Below, in pieces: positions 1 through 9,621 of a stretch of DNA of 35,235 nucleotides (its first letter is position 1; the number at the start of each line of letters is the position of its first letter). Origin of the DNA: Pseudonocardia sp. (GTDB lineage Bacteria > Actinomycetota > Actinomycetes > Mycobacteriales > Pseudonocardiaceae); the NCBI GenBank assembly GCA_030451825.1, contig JAKDNL010000011.1, positions 1-35,235 on the forward strand, written 5' to 3'. The notes below the pieces were generated by a model. The model searched no databases. It was not told the origin of the DNA and was given only the letters and a program-made list of their open reading frames with translations. The position numbers and the translations under genes were made by a program.

Positions 1-1651
1 CCGGGTCGGGGGCGGGGGCCGGGGCGAAGCGCGCCTGCAGGTCCCGCTTGACGACCTTGCCCATCGCGTTGCGCGGCAGCTCGCCGATCACCTCGACCTG
101 TTCGGGGAACTTGCGCGTGGACAGGCCGCGGGCACCCAGGTGCGCGGCGAGCGAGTCCAGGGTGGGCGGGGCGCCCGGGTCGGCGGGGACGACGACGGCG
201 CAGGCGCGCTCGCCGGTGCTCTCGTCGGGTAGCCCGATCACCGCGACGTCGTCCAGCTCGGGGTGGTCGGCGAGGCACTCCTCCACCTCGCGGGCGGAGA
301 TGTTCTCCATCTTGCGGATGATGATGTCCTTGATCCGCCCGGTGACGGTCACGGTGCCGTTCGGGCTGACCCGCCCGAGGTCGCCGGTCCGGAAGTAGCC
401 GTGCTCGTCGAACGCCGCCTCGTCGAGCGAGGAGTCCACGTAGCCGAGCATCAGCTGCGGGCCGCGCACGCGCAGCTCGCCCTCCTCGCCGGGCTCCGCG
501 CGGGTCCCGTCCGCCCGCACCGCGAGGACCTCGCCGCCGGGCCCTGGCCTGCCCTCGCCGGTGGCGTGCTCGTCGTCGGTGTCCTTCGGTGTGCCCCAGG
601 TCAGGTAGGGGCATTCGGTCATCCCGTACCCGGAGACGACGCCGATCCCACCGATCTGCTCGCGCACCTGCTCGTGCAGGGCTGCTGGCCGCCCGGCGCC
701 ACCGCAGAGGGTGGCCCGGACGTGCTGGAACAGCGGCCGGTCCGGCTGCTCACGCTGGCGTGCGAGGTAGGTCTTGATGAACGGCAGGCCCGATCCGAGG
801 AGTGTGATCCGGTTCTCGGAGAGCAGGTCGACCGTGGCGGCCGGGTCGAACGCGGCGGTGGTGACCAGGCTGCCGCCGGTGCGCAACGAGGTGAGCACGT
901 GAGCGATCCCGCCGACGTGCGCGAGCGGGAGCAGCGTGGCCGTCTGGTCGCCCGCGGTGACGTCCAGGTTGGCGCAGAAGGTGTCCGACGCGGCGATCAG
1001 GCCTCGGTCGGTGTGCTTGGCGCCCTTCGGGTCCGAGGTCGTTCCGGAGGTGTAGAACAGCCAGCGCGCCTGCGCCGGACCGTCGGACTCCGGCGGCGAC
1101 GGCAGTAGCGACACCTCGCCGTCGGGTAGCGCCCCGGCGATCGGTCCGAGCGGTGTGGCGGGGTCGAGGACGTGGGTCCGCAGCCCGGGCACGGCCGCGG
1201 CCACCGCACCACCGACCGCGGCGAAGTCCGTGCCGCGGAACTCACCGGTCACGAACAGGTGGATCGCTCGGGCCTGGCCGCACACGAAGCTCAGTTCCCG
1301 CTCGCGCAGCAGCATGACCAGCGGGTTCTGCACCGCGCCGAGCCGGCACAGTGCCAGCGACAGCACGATGGTGGAGAACCGGTTCGGCAGCTGCCAGGAC
1401 ACGATGTCGCCGGGTGCGACGCCCAGGCCGGCGAGGCCCGCAGCCGCCCGCTCGACGGCCGCGTGCAGCTCCGCGAAGGTCATCCGGGTGCGGTGCTCGT
1501 CCACGCCGAACAGCGCGTCCGGGGTGGCCTCGGCGCGGCGGGCGAGCAGCTCGGCCACGGTCGCGGCAGGGAAGGGCGGCCTCCACACGGGAGGTGGGCT
1601 CTGTGGCGGGACGACCTCGACGGCTTCCGGCTCCACGGACACGTCGCTCAC
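1..1651 (-). CDS. AMP-dependent acyl-CoA synthetase/ligase, partial (C-terminus runs off window start)
   Basis: Reverse-strand frame from GTG at 1651 reads VSDVSVEPEAVEVV...ATPDALFGVDEHRTRMTFAELHAAVERAAAGLAGLGVAPGDIVSWQLPNRFST...; window edge reads ...NAMGKVVKRDLQARF, a typical ligase C-terminal motif. Start overlaps the upstream gene stop by 4 bp. Confidence 0.85.
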   Translation of the reverse strand, partial: MSDVSVEPEAVEVVPPQSPPPVWRPPFPAATVAELLARRAEATPDALFGVDEHRTRMTFAELHAAVERAAAGLAGLGVAPGDIVSWQLPNRFSTIVLSLALCRLGAVQNPLVMLLRERELSFVCGQARAIHLFVTGEFRGTDFAAVGGAVAAAVPGLRTHVLDPATPLGPIAGALPDGEVSLLPSPPESDGPAQARWLFYTSGTTSDPKGAKHTDRGLIAASDTFCANLDVTAGDQTATLLPLAHVGGIAHVLTSLRTGGSLVTTAAFDPAATVDLLSENRITLLGSGLPFIKTYLARQREQPDRPLFQHVRATLCGGAGRPAALHEQVREQIGGIGVVSGYGMTECPYLTWGTPKDTDDEHATGEGRPGPGGEVLAVRADGTRAEPGEEGELRVRGPQLMLGYVDSSLDEAAFDEHGYFRTGDLGRVSPNGTVTVTGRIKDIIIRKMENISAREVEECLADHPELDDVAVIGLPDESTGERACAVVVPADPGAPPTLDSLAAHLGARGLSTRKFPEQVEVIGELPRNAMGKVVKRDLQARFAPAPAPDP

Positions 1652-3192
1652 CGCCCCATCGGGGCGAGCAGCGCCGCCCGGACCTCGCGCTTGAGGATCT
1701 TGCCTGCAGGCCCCAGCGGCAGCTCGTCGCGGAATTCGAACCGGCGGGGCTGTTTGTACCCGGCGAGGTTGCCGCGGCAGTGGTCGCGCAGCGCCGCCTC
1801 CAGGCCGGGGTCCGGCGTGCCCAGGCCGACCACCACGGCCACCGGGGTCTCGCCCCACTCCGGGTCCGGCAGACCGACGACGGTCACCAGGTCGACGCCC
1901 GGGTGCGCCGCGATGACCCGCTCGATCTCGGCGGGATAGACGTTGAACCCGCCAGAGATGATCATGTCGGTTTTCCGGCCCGCGATGTAGAGGTAGCCGC
2001 GCTCGTCGAGCTTGCCGAGGTCGCCGGTCCACAGCCCGGTGCGGCGGAACGTCTCCGCGCTCGCCTCCGGCTTGTTCCAGTACCCGGCGGCGACCATGTC
2101 GGACCGGACCACGATCTCGCCGGTCTCGCCGATCGGCAGCTCCTCACCGTCGGCCCCGACGATCCGGATCTCGGGGATCGCCGTCCCCCGCCCGCACGAG
2201 GCGAGCAGGCCCTCGTCGCCCGCGACGGCGGCCCGGTGGTCGGCGGGAGTGAGGATGGTCGCCTGCCCGCCGGCTTCGGTCGACCCGTAGCGCTGCTGCA
2301 GGTCGCAGCCCAGCCGCTCCATGGCCTCCCGGGCCAGCCCGGGCGGGACGGGTGCGGAGCCGTAGCTGATCCGGCGCAGGCTGGAGACGTCCCGGCCGGG
2401 GTCGGCCTCGAGCACCTTCAACGTGCGCATGAGCATGGTCGGGATGAACGTGGTCATGGTGACCCGGCTGCGCTCGATCTCGTCGATCACGTGCTCGGGA
2501 TCGAAGCGCGGGTGCAGCACGAGGGTCTGGCCCAGGAACATCCCGGACACGGTGCGCACCATGCCGCCCGCGGTGAAGCACGGTGTGGTGCCCAGCGTGA
2601 CGTCGGTGTGCACGGCCTCCGTCGCCAGCGAGGTGTCCAGCGCCTGCGCGACCATGCCGCGGTGCAGCTGGACAACGCCCTTGGGGTGGCCTGTCGTGCC
2701 GCTGGTGTAGAGAAGGAACTGCACGTCGTCGTGGGTCAGCGTCTCGGGGGTCGGGTCGGCGTCGACCGACCCGGCGAGGAGACCTTCGTAGTCCTTGCCC
2801 GCCTCCTCGCCGCCGATCTGCACGACGAGCTCGAGGTTCTGCGCGAATACCTCGCCCGCCAGTGCGGTCTGGTCGGTGTGCACGATCCCCGCACGCGCAC
2901 CCGAGTCGGCGAGCTGGTGGGCGATCTCCGGGGCGGAGAGCCGGATGTTGACCGGGACCGCGACCAGTCCGGCCTTGGCGAGGCCGAACACGATCTCCGG
3001 CCACTCGGCGGTGTTGCGGGAGCAGACGGCGACCCGGTCGCCGGTGCGCAGCCCGGCAGCCAGCAGCGCCGTCCCGAGCCGATTGGCCCGCCCGTTCACG
3101 GCGGCCCAGGTCAGGGCGGTGCCACCGGAGAGTACGGCGGTCTTGGTGGGGTACCGGCGCGCGTTGCGGCGGGGGATGTCTCCGACGAGCAT
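1648..3192 (-). CDS. AMP-dependent acyl-CoA synthetase
   Basis: 514 aa; motif LLYTSGTTGHPKGVVQLHR, YGSTEAGGQ, WTGDLGKLDERGYLYIAGRKTDMIISGGFNVYPAEIE, C-terminal GPAGKILKREVR. Confidence 0.92.
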   Translation of the reverse strand: MLVGDIPRRNARRYPTKTAVLSGGTALTWAAVNGRANRLGTALLAAGLRTGDRVAVCSRNTAEWPEIVFGLAKAGLVAVPVNIRLSAPEIAHQLADSGARAGIVHTDQTALAGEVFAQNLELVVQIGGEEAGKDYEGLLAGSVDADPTPETLTHDDVQFLLYTSGTTGHPKGVVQLHRGMVAQALDTSLATEAVHTDVTLGTTPCFTAGGMVRTVSGMFLGQTLVLHPRFDPEHVIDEIERSRVTMTTFIPTMLMRTLKVLEADPGRDVSSLRRISYGSAPVPPGLAREAMERLGCDLQQRYGSTEAGGQATILTPADHRAAVAGDEGLLASCGRGTAIPEIRIVGADGEELPIGETGEIVVRSDMVAAGYWNKPEASAETFRRTGLWTGDLGKLDERGYLYIAGRKTDMIISGGFNVYPAEIERVIAAHPGVDLVTVVGLPDPEWGETPVAVVVGLGTPDPGLEAALRDHCRGNLAGYKQPRRFEFRDELPLGPAGKILKREVRAALLAPMGR

Positions 3193-3246
3193 GCGTCCTC
3201 GCGAGGTTGCAGGGCCGGCCGGCGGGCCGTCCGGGAGTGGGAGGGG

Positions 3247-3765
3247 TCAGATCAGGAACGCGAGCGTGGGCACGGGCCCGCCCGCGTTGACCAGGTGAAC
3301 GGTCTTGGCGGCGAGCGCGAGGCCTCCGTCGGGGCGGCGGCGCACGGTGTGGATTACCCGGCCGGCCCAGGTCGTGAGCCCGTGCCGGTACTCGAAGAGG
3401 ACGAAGTTCGCGGCCACGGTCACCGTGTCGCCCCGGTCGTCTCCGCCACGGTCGAGTACCTCGACGTTGGTCAGTAGCCGGCGCATCACCGACGGCGGCG
3501 TCTGCGAGTGCCGCGCACCCGAGTTGAGCTGCGCGACCCGGCTGCGGATCCGCTTGCGGTTGTCGTAGACGTAGGACAGGTTCACCCGTGGGTCGTGGTC
3601 CGGACCCATCGGGACCCAGTACACGCCGTCGTCGTCCCAGAGGGACTCCCACTCGGAGTACCGGGCCTCGTCGGCGAGGCGGGCCTCCCGGTGCAGGAAG
3701 GCCAGCACGTCGGGCTCGAGTGCGGGGTCCACCGGGGTCCCGGTGCCGAAGGCGGGCTCGCTCAC
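3247..3765 (-). CDS. Aromatic-ring-hydroxylating dioxygenase beta subunit
   Basis: 172 aa from GTG 3765 (VSEPAFGTG...FLHREARLADEARYSEWESLWDDDGVYWVPM); SnoaL/NTF2-like beta-subunit pattern, 4-bp overlap with alpha gene. Confidence 0.88.
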   Translation of the reverse strand: MSEPAFGTGTPVDPALEPDVLAFLHREARLADEARYSEWESLWDDDGVYWVPMGPDHDPRVNLSYVYDNRKRIRSRVAQLNSGARHSQTPPSVMRRLLTNVEVLDRGGDDRGDTVTVAANFVLFEYRHGLTTWAGRVIHTVRRRPDGGLALAAKTVHLVNAGGPVPTLAFLI

Positions 3766-5090
3766 GACTGCTCTCCATCCTGCGGCGCGCGGGTGTTGAA
3801 GCGGCCACCGAGGACCTCGGCCCAGTGCGCCCACCAGCCCCGCTGTGGGGTCTCCGCGCTCTTGTCGTGGTTGACCAGGCCCGTCTCGTCCGCCTCGTCC
3901 GTGTCCCGGCCGCGGGCCAGCACGATCCAGTCCGGCTTCCGGGCCGCCAGGCCGAGCTGGTTGCGGGCGCCGATCTCGCCGTCGTCGGCGATCAGGAAGC
4001 CGGCCGGGCCCATGGCGCCCTCGGTGCGGCGCAGCATCCGGCCGTTGAGCTCGTCCTGGTCCGGGATGAGGGCCGGGGTGGTGTACGCGACGGTCTCGCC
4101 CGGTGCGATCGGCTCGACCATCATGATGTTCATCTCGGCGAGGAACAGGTTCGGGAAGATCAGCGTGTGCGGCGGGCCGACGACGAAGGCCTGGTGCGTG
4201 TCGGCCGGGCCGTGCGCCTGCTCCATCGCGGCCACGTAGTTCGGCAGCTTCGTCCTCGGGGCCCGGCCGAACCACACGAACTCCTCGTCGAGGCGGGTGT
4301 ACTCGGCCGAATAGTCGATCTCGGAGTGGCCGTCGCCCATGTCCCGGACGCACACCTCGACCTTGCTCGGCACGTGCGAGACCTTGGCCTCGCGCACTGC
4401 CGAGTAGACCGACTCGTGGGTGAACAGCGCGTGGTAGCCGTCGACGTTGTTCTCCATCACCATCTTCCAGTTGCTCCGGTGCTGGTGTTTCATCCAGCCG
4501 GCGCGCAGGTCGAGGCGGCCGTCCGGGGACAGCGCGAGGAGACGGTCGATGGCGGTGGTCGCGCGGCCGAGGTGCTCGGCGAGGGTGATTCCCTCGACGG
4601 CGAGGGAGGCGAAGACGAAGCCGCGGTAGGCCCCGGTCCGGGCGGCGGGAGAGAGCCCGAGCTCGCTGCGCCGGGCCAGGAACTCCTTGTCGTAGCCGGT
4701 GCGCATGGGCACGCCGACCAGCGACCCGTCGTTGTTGAAGGTCCAGCCGTGGTAGGGGCAGCGGAAGGTGGTGCTGTTGCCGGACTCGGCGTTGCAGAGC
4801 CGGTTGCCGCGGTGGGCGCACCGGTTCATCAGGACGCGGACCTCGCCGTCCTTGCCGCGGGCGAGGATCACCGGCTGGCCGCCGATCCGGCGGGTCACGT
4901 AGTCGCCGGGTTCCGGGACCTCGCTCTCGTGTCCCACGAAGACCCAGCCGCGGCGGAAGACGTGCTCCATCTCCAGTTCGAAGACCTCGGGGTCGGTGTA
5001 GACCGAGCCGTGCACGTGGTCGTGCCGGACGAGGTCGTCCACGTCCGTGCGGGCCGGCGCCGCCTGCGGTCGGGTGTCGAGTTCGGTCAT
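3762..5090 (-). CDS. Rieske aromatic-ring-hydroxylating dioxygenase alpha subunit
   Basis: 442 aa; Rieske motif CAHRGNRLCNAESGNSTTFRCPYHGWTF and mononuclear iron motif NNVDGYHALFTH. Confidence 0.93.
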   Translation of the reverse strand: MTELDTRPQAAPARTDVDDLVRHDHVHGSVYTDPEVFELEMEHVFRRGWVFVGHESEVPEPGDYVTRRIGGQPVILARGKDGEVRVLMNRCAHRGNRLCNAESGNSTTFRCPYHGWTFNNDGSLVGVPMRTGYDKEFLARRSELGLSPAARTGAYRGFVFASLAVEGITLAEHLGRATTAIDRLLALSPDGRLDLRAGWMKHQHRSNWKMVMENNVDGYHALFTHESVYSAVREAKVSHVPSKVEVCVRDMGDGHSEIDYSAEYTRLDEEFVWFGRAPRTKLPNYVAAMEQAHGPADTHQAFVVGPPHTLIFPNLFLAEMNIMMVEPIAPGETVAYTTPALIPDQDELNGRMLRRTEGAMGPAGFLIADDGEIGARNQLGLAARKPDWIVLARGRDTDEADETGLVNHDKSAETPQRGWWAHWAEVLGGRFNTRAPQDGEQS

Positions 5091-5551
5091 GACGCTTCCT
5101 CCGGGTACGGGTCGTGCGCTGCGGGTGCGGTGGTGAAACCGGGCACGGCGACCTCGCCGAGCCGGCGGAAGCCGATGGCGACGGGATCGCCGATGGCGGG
5201 GGGTGCTGTGCCCGGGAAGACGGGGGCCAGCACGAGCCGGTGCCCGCCCGCCAGCTCGATGTCGGCCACCGGGTAGGGCTCCTCGGCCAGGACGAGCCCG
5301 GGTTCGCGCCGGTGCACGACCGTGACCGAGTGGACAGTCCCGGCCGGCTCGACCGCCCGCCAGATGACCTCGGCGCCACCGCAGCCGTCGCACACGCGCT
5401 GCTCGAGCTCCAGCGCGAGCCCGCACGCGGCGCAGTGCGGCAGGTGCAGCTCGCCCGCGGCGGCGCCGGTGTAGAGCGGCGCGAGTGAGTCGGCGGGATC
5501 GGGGGCGAGCCCGGGCGCGAGCAGCCAGTCGGTGAGCTGGGTGGTGGTCAT
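5087..5551 (-). CDS. Zn-ribbon/OB-fold (DUF35) protein, probable partner of the adjacent thiolase-like protein
   Basis: 154 aa; CAACGLALELEQRVCDGCGG Zn-ribbon followed by an OB-like region; 4-bp overlap with the thiolase-like gene. Confidence 0.85.
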   Translation of the reverse strand: MTTTQLTDWLLAPGLAPDPADSLAPLYTGAAAGELHLPHCAACGLALELEQRVCDGCGGAEVIWRAVEPAGTVHSVTVVHRREPGLVLAEEPYPVADIELAGGHRLVLAPVFPGTAPPAIGDPVAIGFRRLGEVAVPGFTTAPAAHDPYPEEAS

Positions 5552-6696
5552 GCAGCCTCCAGGACCAGGCAGGCGTGGTGGTCCGAGCGGCCGCCGAGCC
5601 CGCCGACGAGTGCGGTTCCGGCCCCGGGTACCTGGCGCTCGGCTCCGGCGCCGCGCAGCTGCACCACGGCCTCGTGCAGCGGTGTCATGCCCTGCAGGTA
5701 GAAGCCGGAGAGCTGGCCGCCGCCGGTGTTCGTGGGAAGCTCGCCGCCCGGGCCGAGCTGCCCGGCCCTGGCGAGCTCGCCCGCCTGGCCGGGCAGGCAG
5801 AGGGCGTACTCCTCCAATAGCGCCAGGGTGACGACGGTGAACGGGTCGTAGAGCTCGATCAGGTCCAGGTCACCGCGGGTCATCCCGGCGTGCCCGAGCG
5901 CCGAGTCGACGGCGGGACGACCGCCGCCGAACCAGGACTCCGCCCCGGTGCGCCTGCGCCGCGCGGGATGCGCGCGGCCGGTGCCCCGCACGGCAACCCG
6001 TGCGCCCTCCCCGACGCCGGGATCGGCGGTGAGCACCACGGCGACGGCGCCGTTGACCGGTCGCGCGCAGTCCAGGCGGCGCAGCGGCTCGGCTACCATC
6101 GGACTGGCGTGGTAGCCGTCGGCGTCGAGCGGGGTGCGCTGCACGGCCGCGGGGTTGCCGAGCGCCCAGGCCCGCGCGGCGAGCGCGACGGCGCACAGGT
6201 CCTCGGCCGCGCCGCCGTGGACGTGCAGCCAGCGGGCCGCGAGCAGGGCGTAGGTGGGGACCGAGCCGAGCAGGCCGGAGGCCCGCTCGAGCCCGCGCAC
6301 ACCGGAGTTGCCGCCGCTGTGCGCGTACGTGGAGCCGGCACTGCCGCGGGCGCGGACCGGGGCGTCGGCGAAGACGCACACCACGGTCCGGACGACCCCC
6401 TCGCGCAGGGCCAGGGCAGCGCGTTCGACCATCGCGATGGTGGTGGCGCCCTTGATCTCGATGTGCTCCAGCAGCCGCAGGTCGCCGAACCCGGCCTGGG
6501 CGGCGAGCTGCACGCCGACGCGGTCCGGCCGCACGCCCTGGCTGGAGCCGACGAGCAGGCCGTCGACCTCGGAGCGGGCCAGCCCGCAGTCGGCCAGCGC
6601 CGCACCCACGGCCTCGGCGGCGAGCGCCGCGGCCTCACCTCCCGGTGAGGTGGACATCACGGTCGCGCCGAGGCCCACGATCGCGGGGGCGTTCAC
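5548..6696 (-). CDS. Thiolase-fold (SCP2/Ltp2-like) protein
   Basis: 382 aa from GTG 6696 (VNAPAIVGLGATVMSTSPGGEAAALAAEAVGAALADCGL...); IELYDPFT and TNTGGGQLSG motifs. Confidence 0.82.
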   Translation of the reverse strand: MNAPAIVGLGATVMSTSPGGEAAALAAEAVGAALADCGLARSEVDGLLVGSSQGVRPDRVGVQLAAQAGFGDLRLLEHIEIKGATTIAMVERAALALREGVVRTVVCVFADAPVRARGSAGSTYAHSGGNSGVRGLERASGLLGSVPTYALLAARWLHVHGGAAEDLCAVALAARAWALGNPAAVQRTPLDADGYHASPMVAEPLRRLDCARPVNGAVAVVLTADPGVGEGARVAVRGTGRAHPARRRRTGAESWFGGGRPAVDSALGHAGMTRGDLDLIELYDPFTVVTLALLEEYALCLPGQAGELARAGQLGPGGELPTNTGGGQLSGFYLQGMTPLHEAVVQLRGAGAERQVPGAGTALVGGLGGRSDHHACLVLEAA

Positions 6697-7022
6697 GCCC
6701 GCTCGTCTCGGTAGTGCCCGACGCGCAGCCAGTTCACCCGGTCCTCGGCGCTGGCCAGGCACAGGCTCGCCAGTTCGAGCGGGGACAGCAGGATCTCCGC
6801 GCCGCTCTCCAGGTCCTCGACCAGCAGTCGCGGACCGTTGCCGCGCTCGTCGAGTGCGACCCGAACGGTCGCGAACTCGTTGCCGAGCTCGGCGAGCTCG
6901 CGGCGGCCCTCCTCGCTGTGGGTGGGCCCGGGCGCGCCGACACCGACGACATGCCCCGGCCGGGCGGTGCCGTTCATCGGGGCGCTCATCGGGCGAGACA
7001 CGCTTCTGTCGACGGTGACCAC
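6693..7022 (-). CDS. Small conserved-looking hypothetical protein
   Basis: 109 aa (or shorter, from an internal ATG at 6989); ...LLVEDLESGAEILLSPLELASLCLASAEDRVNWLRVGHY; 4-bp overlap with the downstream thiolase-like gene supports translation. Confidence 0.6.
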   Translation of the reverse strand: MVTVDRSVSRPMSAPMNGTARPGHVVGVGAPGPTHSEEGRRELAELGNEFATVRVALDERGNGPRLLVEDLESGAEILLSPLELASLCLASAEDRVNWLRVGHYRDERA

Positions 7023-7034
7023 GTCATGGTTCTA

Positions 7035-7053
7035 TCGTACACTTAGTGTCAGA
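7035..7053 (-). promoter_or_regulatory. Candidate operator, site A (TCTGACACTAAGTGTACGA on minus strand)
   Basis: 16/19 identical to site C (16677-16695); lies between divergent genes. Confidence 0.65.
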
Positions 7054-7080
7054 AACAATGTCCATACCGAAGGGCAGCCG

Positions 7081-7182
7081 ATGAGTATCTCGCCTCTCGC
7101 CCAGCTCAGCGACAGTACGAGCAGCGCGGGCTTTGTGAACACAGTGAGCACTGAAGTCCAGATCGAGGGAGGCGCGGCATGA
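7081..7182 (+). CDS. Short ORF, 33 aa ([33 protein letters not shown]), coupled to the downstream hydrolase
   Basis: ATG with upstream AAGGG; stop TGA overlaps the ATG of the hydrolase (ATGA 7179-7182); lies just downstream of site A. Confidence 0.5.
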   Translation: MSISPLAQLSDSTSSAGFVNTVSTEVQIEGGAA

Positions 7183-8054
7183 GCGACACGCAGTACCGCA
7201 GCGTCTGGACGCATCTGCGCGAGCTCGAGTTCCGGCAGGGCTATCTCACTGCCGACGGAGTGCGGACCCGGTACGCCGAGGCGGGCGACCCGAGTGCCCC
7301 GCCGCTGCTGCTGCTGCACGGCACGGGTGGGCACTGGGAGACGTTCGCCCCGAACCTGCCCGCGCTCGCCGAGCACTTCCATTGCGTGGCGATCGACATG
7401 GTGGGTAACGGGTTCTCCGACAAGCCCGACCACGACTACGAGATCGCGGTCTACCTGCGGCAGGTCCGGGCGGTGCTGGATGCGTTCGGGTTCACGAGCG
7501 CCGCGCTCGTCGGGATGTCGCTGGGCGCGTGGGTGGCCGCGGCACTGGCCGTCGAGGATCCGGAGCGCGTCGAGAAGCTGATCCTGATGTCCCCGGCCGG
7601 CCTGGTTGCCACGGCCTCGAACATGGCCCGCATCCGCGCCGAGCGCACCCGCGCGGTGGAGAACCCCGAGTGGGACTCGATCAAGGCGATGTTCGACCAC
7701 CTGATCGCGGACGAGGAGAACCGGATCCCGGACGTGATCGCGCTGCGCCAGGCGATCTACCAGCTGCCGGGGACCCTGGCCACCATCGACCACCTGCTGA
7801 TCCTGCAGGACCCGGACGCCCGCGAGCGCAACCTGATCCCCGAGGACCGCTGGCGGACGATCTCGTGCCCGACCCTGGTCGTGGCCTCCGGCAAGGACCA
7901 CGGCGAGTACCAGAGCACCGCGCGCCGGGTCGCCGAGCTGATCTCCGGAGCCGAGGTGCTGGAGATGCCCCACGTCAAGCACTGGCCGCACTTCGAGGAC
8001 CCCGAGGCCTTCAACGCCGCCGCGGTCCCGTTCCTGCGCAAGGTCCTCGCATGA
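7179..8054 (+). CDS. Alpha/beta hydrolase, meta-cleavage product hydrolase type
   Basis: 291 aa; [21 protein letters not shown], nucleophile motif [12 protein letters not shown]-terminal [17 protein letters not shown]. Confidence 0.88.
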   Translation: MSDTQYRSVWTHLRELEFRQGYLTADGVRTRYAEAGDPSAPPLLLLHGTGGHWETFAPNLPALAEHFHCVAIDMVGNGFSDKPDHDYEIAVYLRQVRAVLDAFGFTSAALVGMSLGAWVAAALAVEDPERVEKLILMSPAGLVATASNMARIRAERTRAVENPEWDSIKAMFDHLIADEENRIPDVIALRQAIYQLPGTLATIDHLLILQDPDARERNLIPEDRWRTISCPTLVVASGKDHGEYQSTARRVAELISGAEVLEMPHVKHWPHFEDPEAFNAAAVPFLRKVLA

Positions 8055-8863
8055 CCCCTGAGGAGATCGCCGACACCGCGGCTCGGCTCGACCGGGCCGA
8101 GCGCACCCGCACCCCGATCCGCCAGCTGTCCCTGCAGTACCCGGACATGACGATCGAGGAGGCCTACGCGGTCCAGCACGCGTGGGTCGGCGCCAAGCTC
8201 GCCGGCGGACGCACCCTGCGCGGCCGAAAGATCGGGCTGACGTCGAGGGCGATGCAGCAGGCAGTGTCGATCACCGAGCCGGACTACGGCGCGCTGTTCG
8301 ACGACATGTTCTTCGACGACACCTCCACCGTCGCGCACGACCGGTTCATCCGGCCGCGGGTCGAGGTCGAGCTGGCGTTCGTGCTGGGCCACCCGGTCAA
8401 GGGACCCGGCGCCACGCTGTTCGACGTCCTGTCCGCCACCGAGTACGTCACCCCGGCCCTGGAGATCCTCGACGCCCGGGTGCAGATGTCGGATCCGGAC
8501 ACCGGGCACCTGCGCACGATCGTGGACACGATCTCGGACAACGCCGCCGACGCCGGGCTGGTCCTGGGCGGGCGGCCGGTCCGGCCGAACGAGGTGGACC
8601 TGCGCTGGGTGTCTGCCCTGCTCTATCGCAACGGGGTGATCGAGGAGTCCGGGGTGGCCGCGGCCGTGCTGAACCACCCGGGCAACGGGGTGGCGTGGTT
8701 GGCGAACCGGTTGGCGCCCTACGGCGTCGGGCTGGAGGCGGGGCAGGTGATCCTCTCCGGCTCCTTCACCCGGCCGGTGCACGCCGAGGACGGCGATCTG
8801 TTCCACGCGGACTACGGGCCGCTGGGAACGGTGGGCTGCCGGTTCGAGAGGGGCACACCGTGA
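8051..8863 (+). CDS. 2-keto-4-pentenoate hydratase / 2-oxohepta-3-ene-1,7-dioate hydratase family
   Basis: 270 aa; [42 protein letters not shown], family-typical. Confidence 0.9.
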   Translation: MTPEEIADTAARLDRAERTRTPIRQLSLQYPDMTIEEAYAVQHAWVGAKLAGGRTLRGRKIGLTSRAMQQAVSITEPDYGALFDDMFFDDTSTVAHDRFIRPRVEVELAFVLGHPVKGPGATLFDVLSATEYVTPALEILDARVQMSDPDTGHLRTIVDTISDNAADAGLVLGGRPVRPNEVDLRWVSALLYRNGVIEESGVAAAVLNHPGNGVAWLANRLAPYGVGLEAGQVILSGSFTRPVHAEDGDLFHADYGPLGTVGCRFERGTP

Positions 8864-9618
8864 CGTTCGCCGAGAAGCTGCGTGGCGCGAACCCGCAGAT
8901 CGGGATGTGGGTCGTGTCCGGCAGCGCCTACTGCGCGGAGATCTGTGCGGGCGGCGGGCTGGACTGGCTGCTGCTCGACTGCGAGCATGCGCCCAACGAC
9001 GTCACCACCGTACTGCCGCAGCTGCAGGCCGTGGCTCCGTACCCGGTCGAGACCGTGGTCCGGGTGCCGGTGGCCGACCCGGTGGTGATCAAGCAGTTCC
9101 TCGATCTCGGGGCCACCACCCTGATGCTGCCGATGATCGAGACGGCCGAGCAGGCCCGCGCGGTCGTCGCCGCCACCCGGTACCCCCCGGAGGGGATCCG
9201 CGGGGTGGGTGCGGCGTTCGCCAGGGCCTCGCGCTGGAACCGCACGCCGGGCTACCTGCGCGAGGCCGAGATCGGCGTGCTCGCGCAGATCGAGTCCGCG
9301 GCGGGGCTCGACGCGCTGGACGACATCTGCTCGGTGCCGGGGATCGACGGCGTGTTCGTCGGCCCGGCCGATCTCGCTGCGTCGCTGGGCCGGCTCGGTG
9401 AGCCGGAGCATCCCGAGGTCGTCGCGGCCGTGGAGAAGGCGATCACCACCGTGGCCGGTCGCGGCCTGGCCGCGGGTGTCAACGCCTTCGCCGAGCCGCT
9501 CGCCCGGCGCTACCTCGACCTCGGGGCACGGTTCGTGCTGGTCGGGGCCGACGTGGTGCTGCTCGCGCGGGGCAGCGAGCAGCTGGCCACGCGCTACCGC
9601 AAACCTGGAACGGAGTAG
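8860..9618 (+). CDS. HpcH/HpaI-type aldolase
   Basis: 252 aa from GTG 8860; [56 protein letters not shown]. Confidence 0.92.
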   Translation: MTFAEKLRGANPQIGMWVVSGSAYCAEICAGGGLDWLLLDCEHAPNDVTTVLPQLQAVAPYPVETVVRVPVADPVVIKQFLDLGATTLMLPMIETAEQARAVVAATRYPPEGIRGVGAAFARASRWNRTPGYLREAEIGVLAQIESAAGLDALDDICSVPGIDGVFVGPADLAASLGRLGEPEHPEVVAAVEKAITTVAGRGLAAGVNAFAEPLARRYLDLGARFVLVGADVVLLARGSEQLATRYRKPGTE

Positions 9619-9621
9619 AGC

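Noticed and set aside
3246-3251. GTCAGA near the RHO beta stop
   Set aside because: Created by the stop codon context; no second half.
7142-7153. CAGTGAGCACTG palindrome
   Set aside because: Short and inside the 33-aa ORF; no second copy elsewhere and no resemblance to the main operator.
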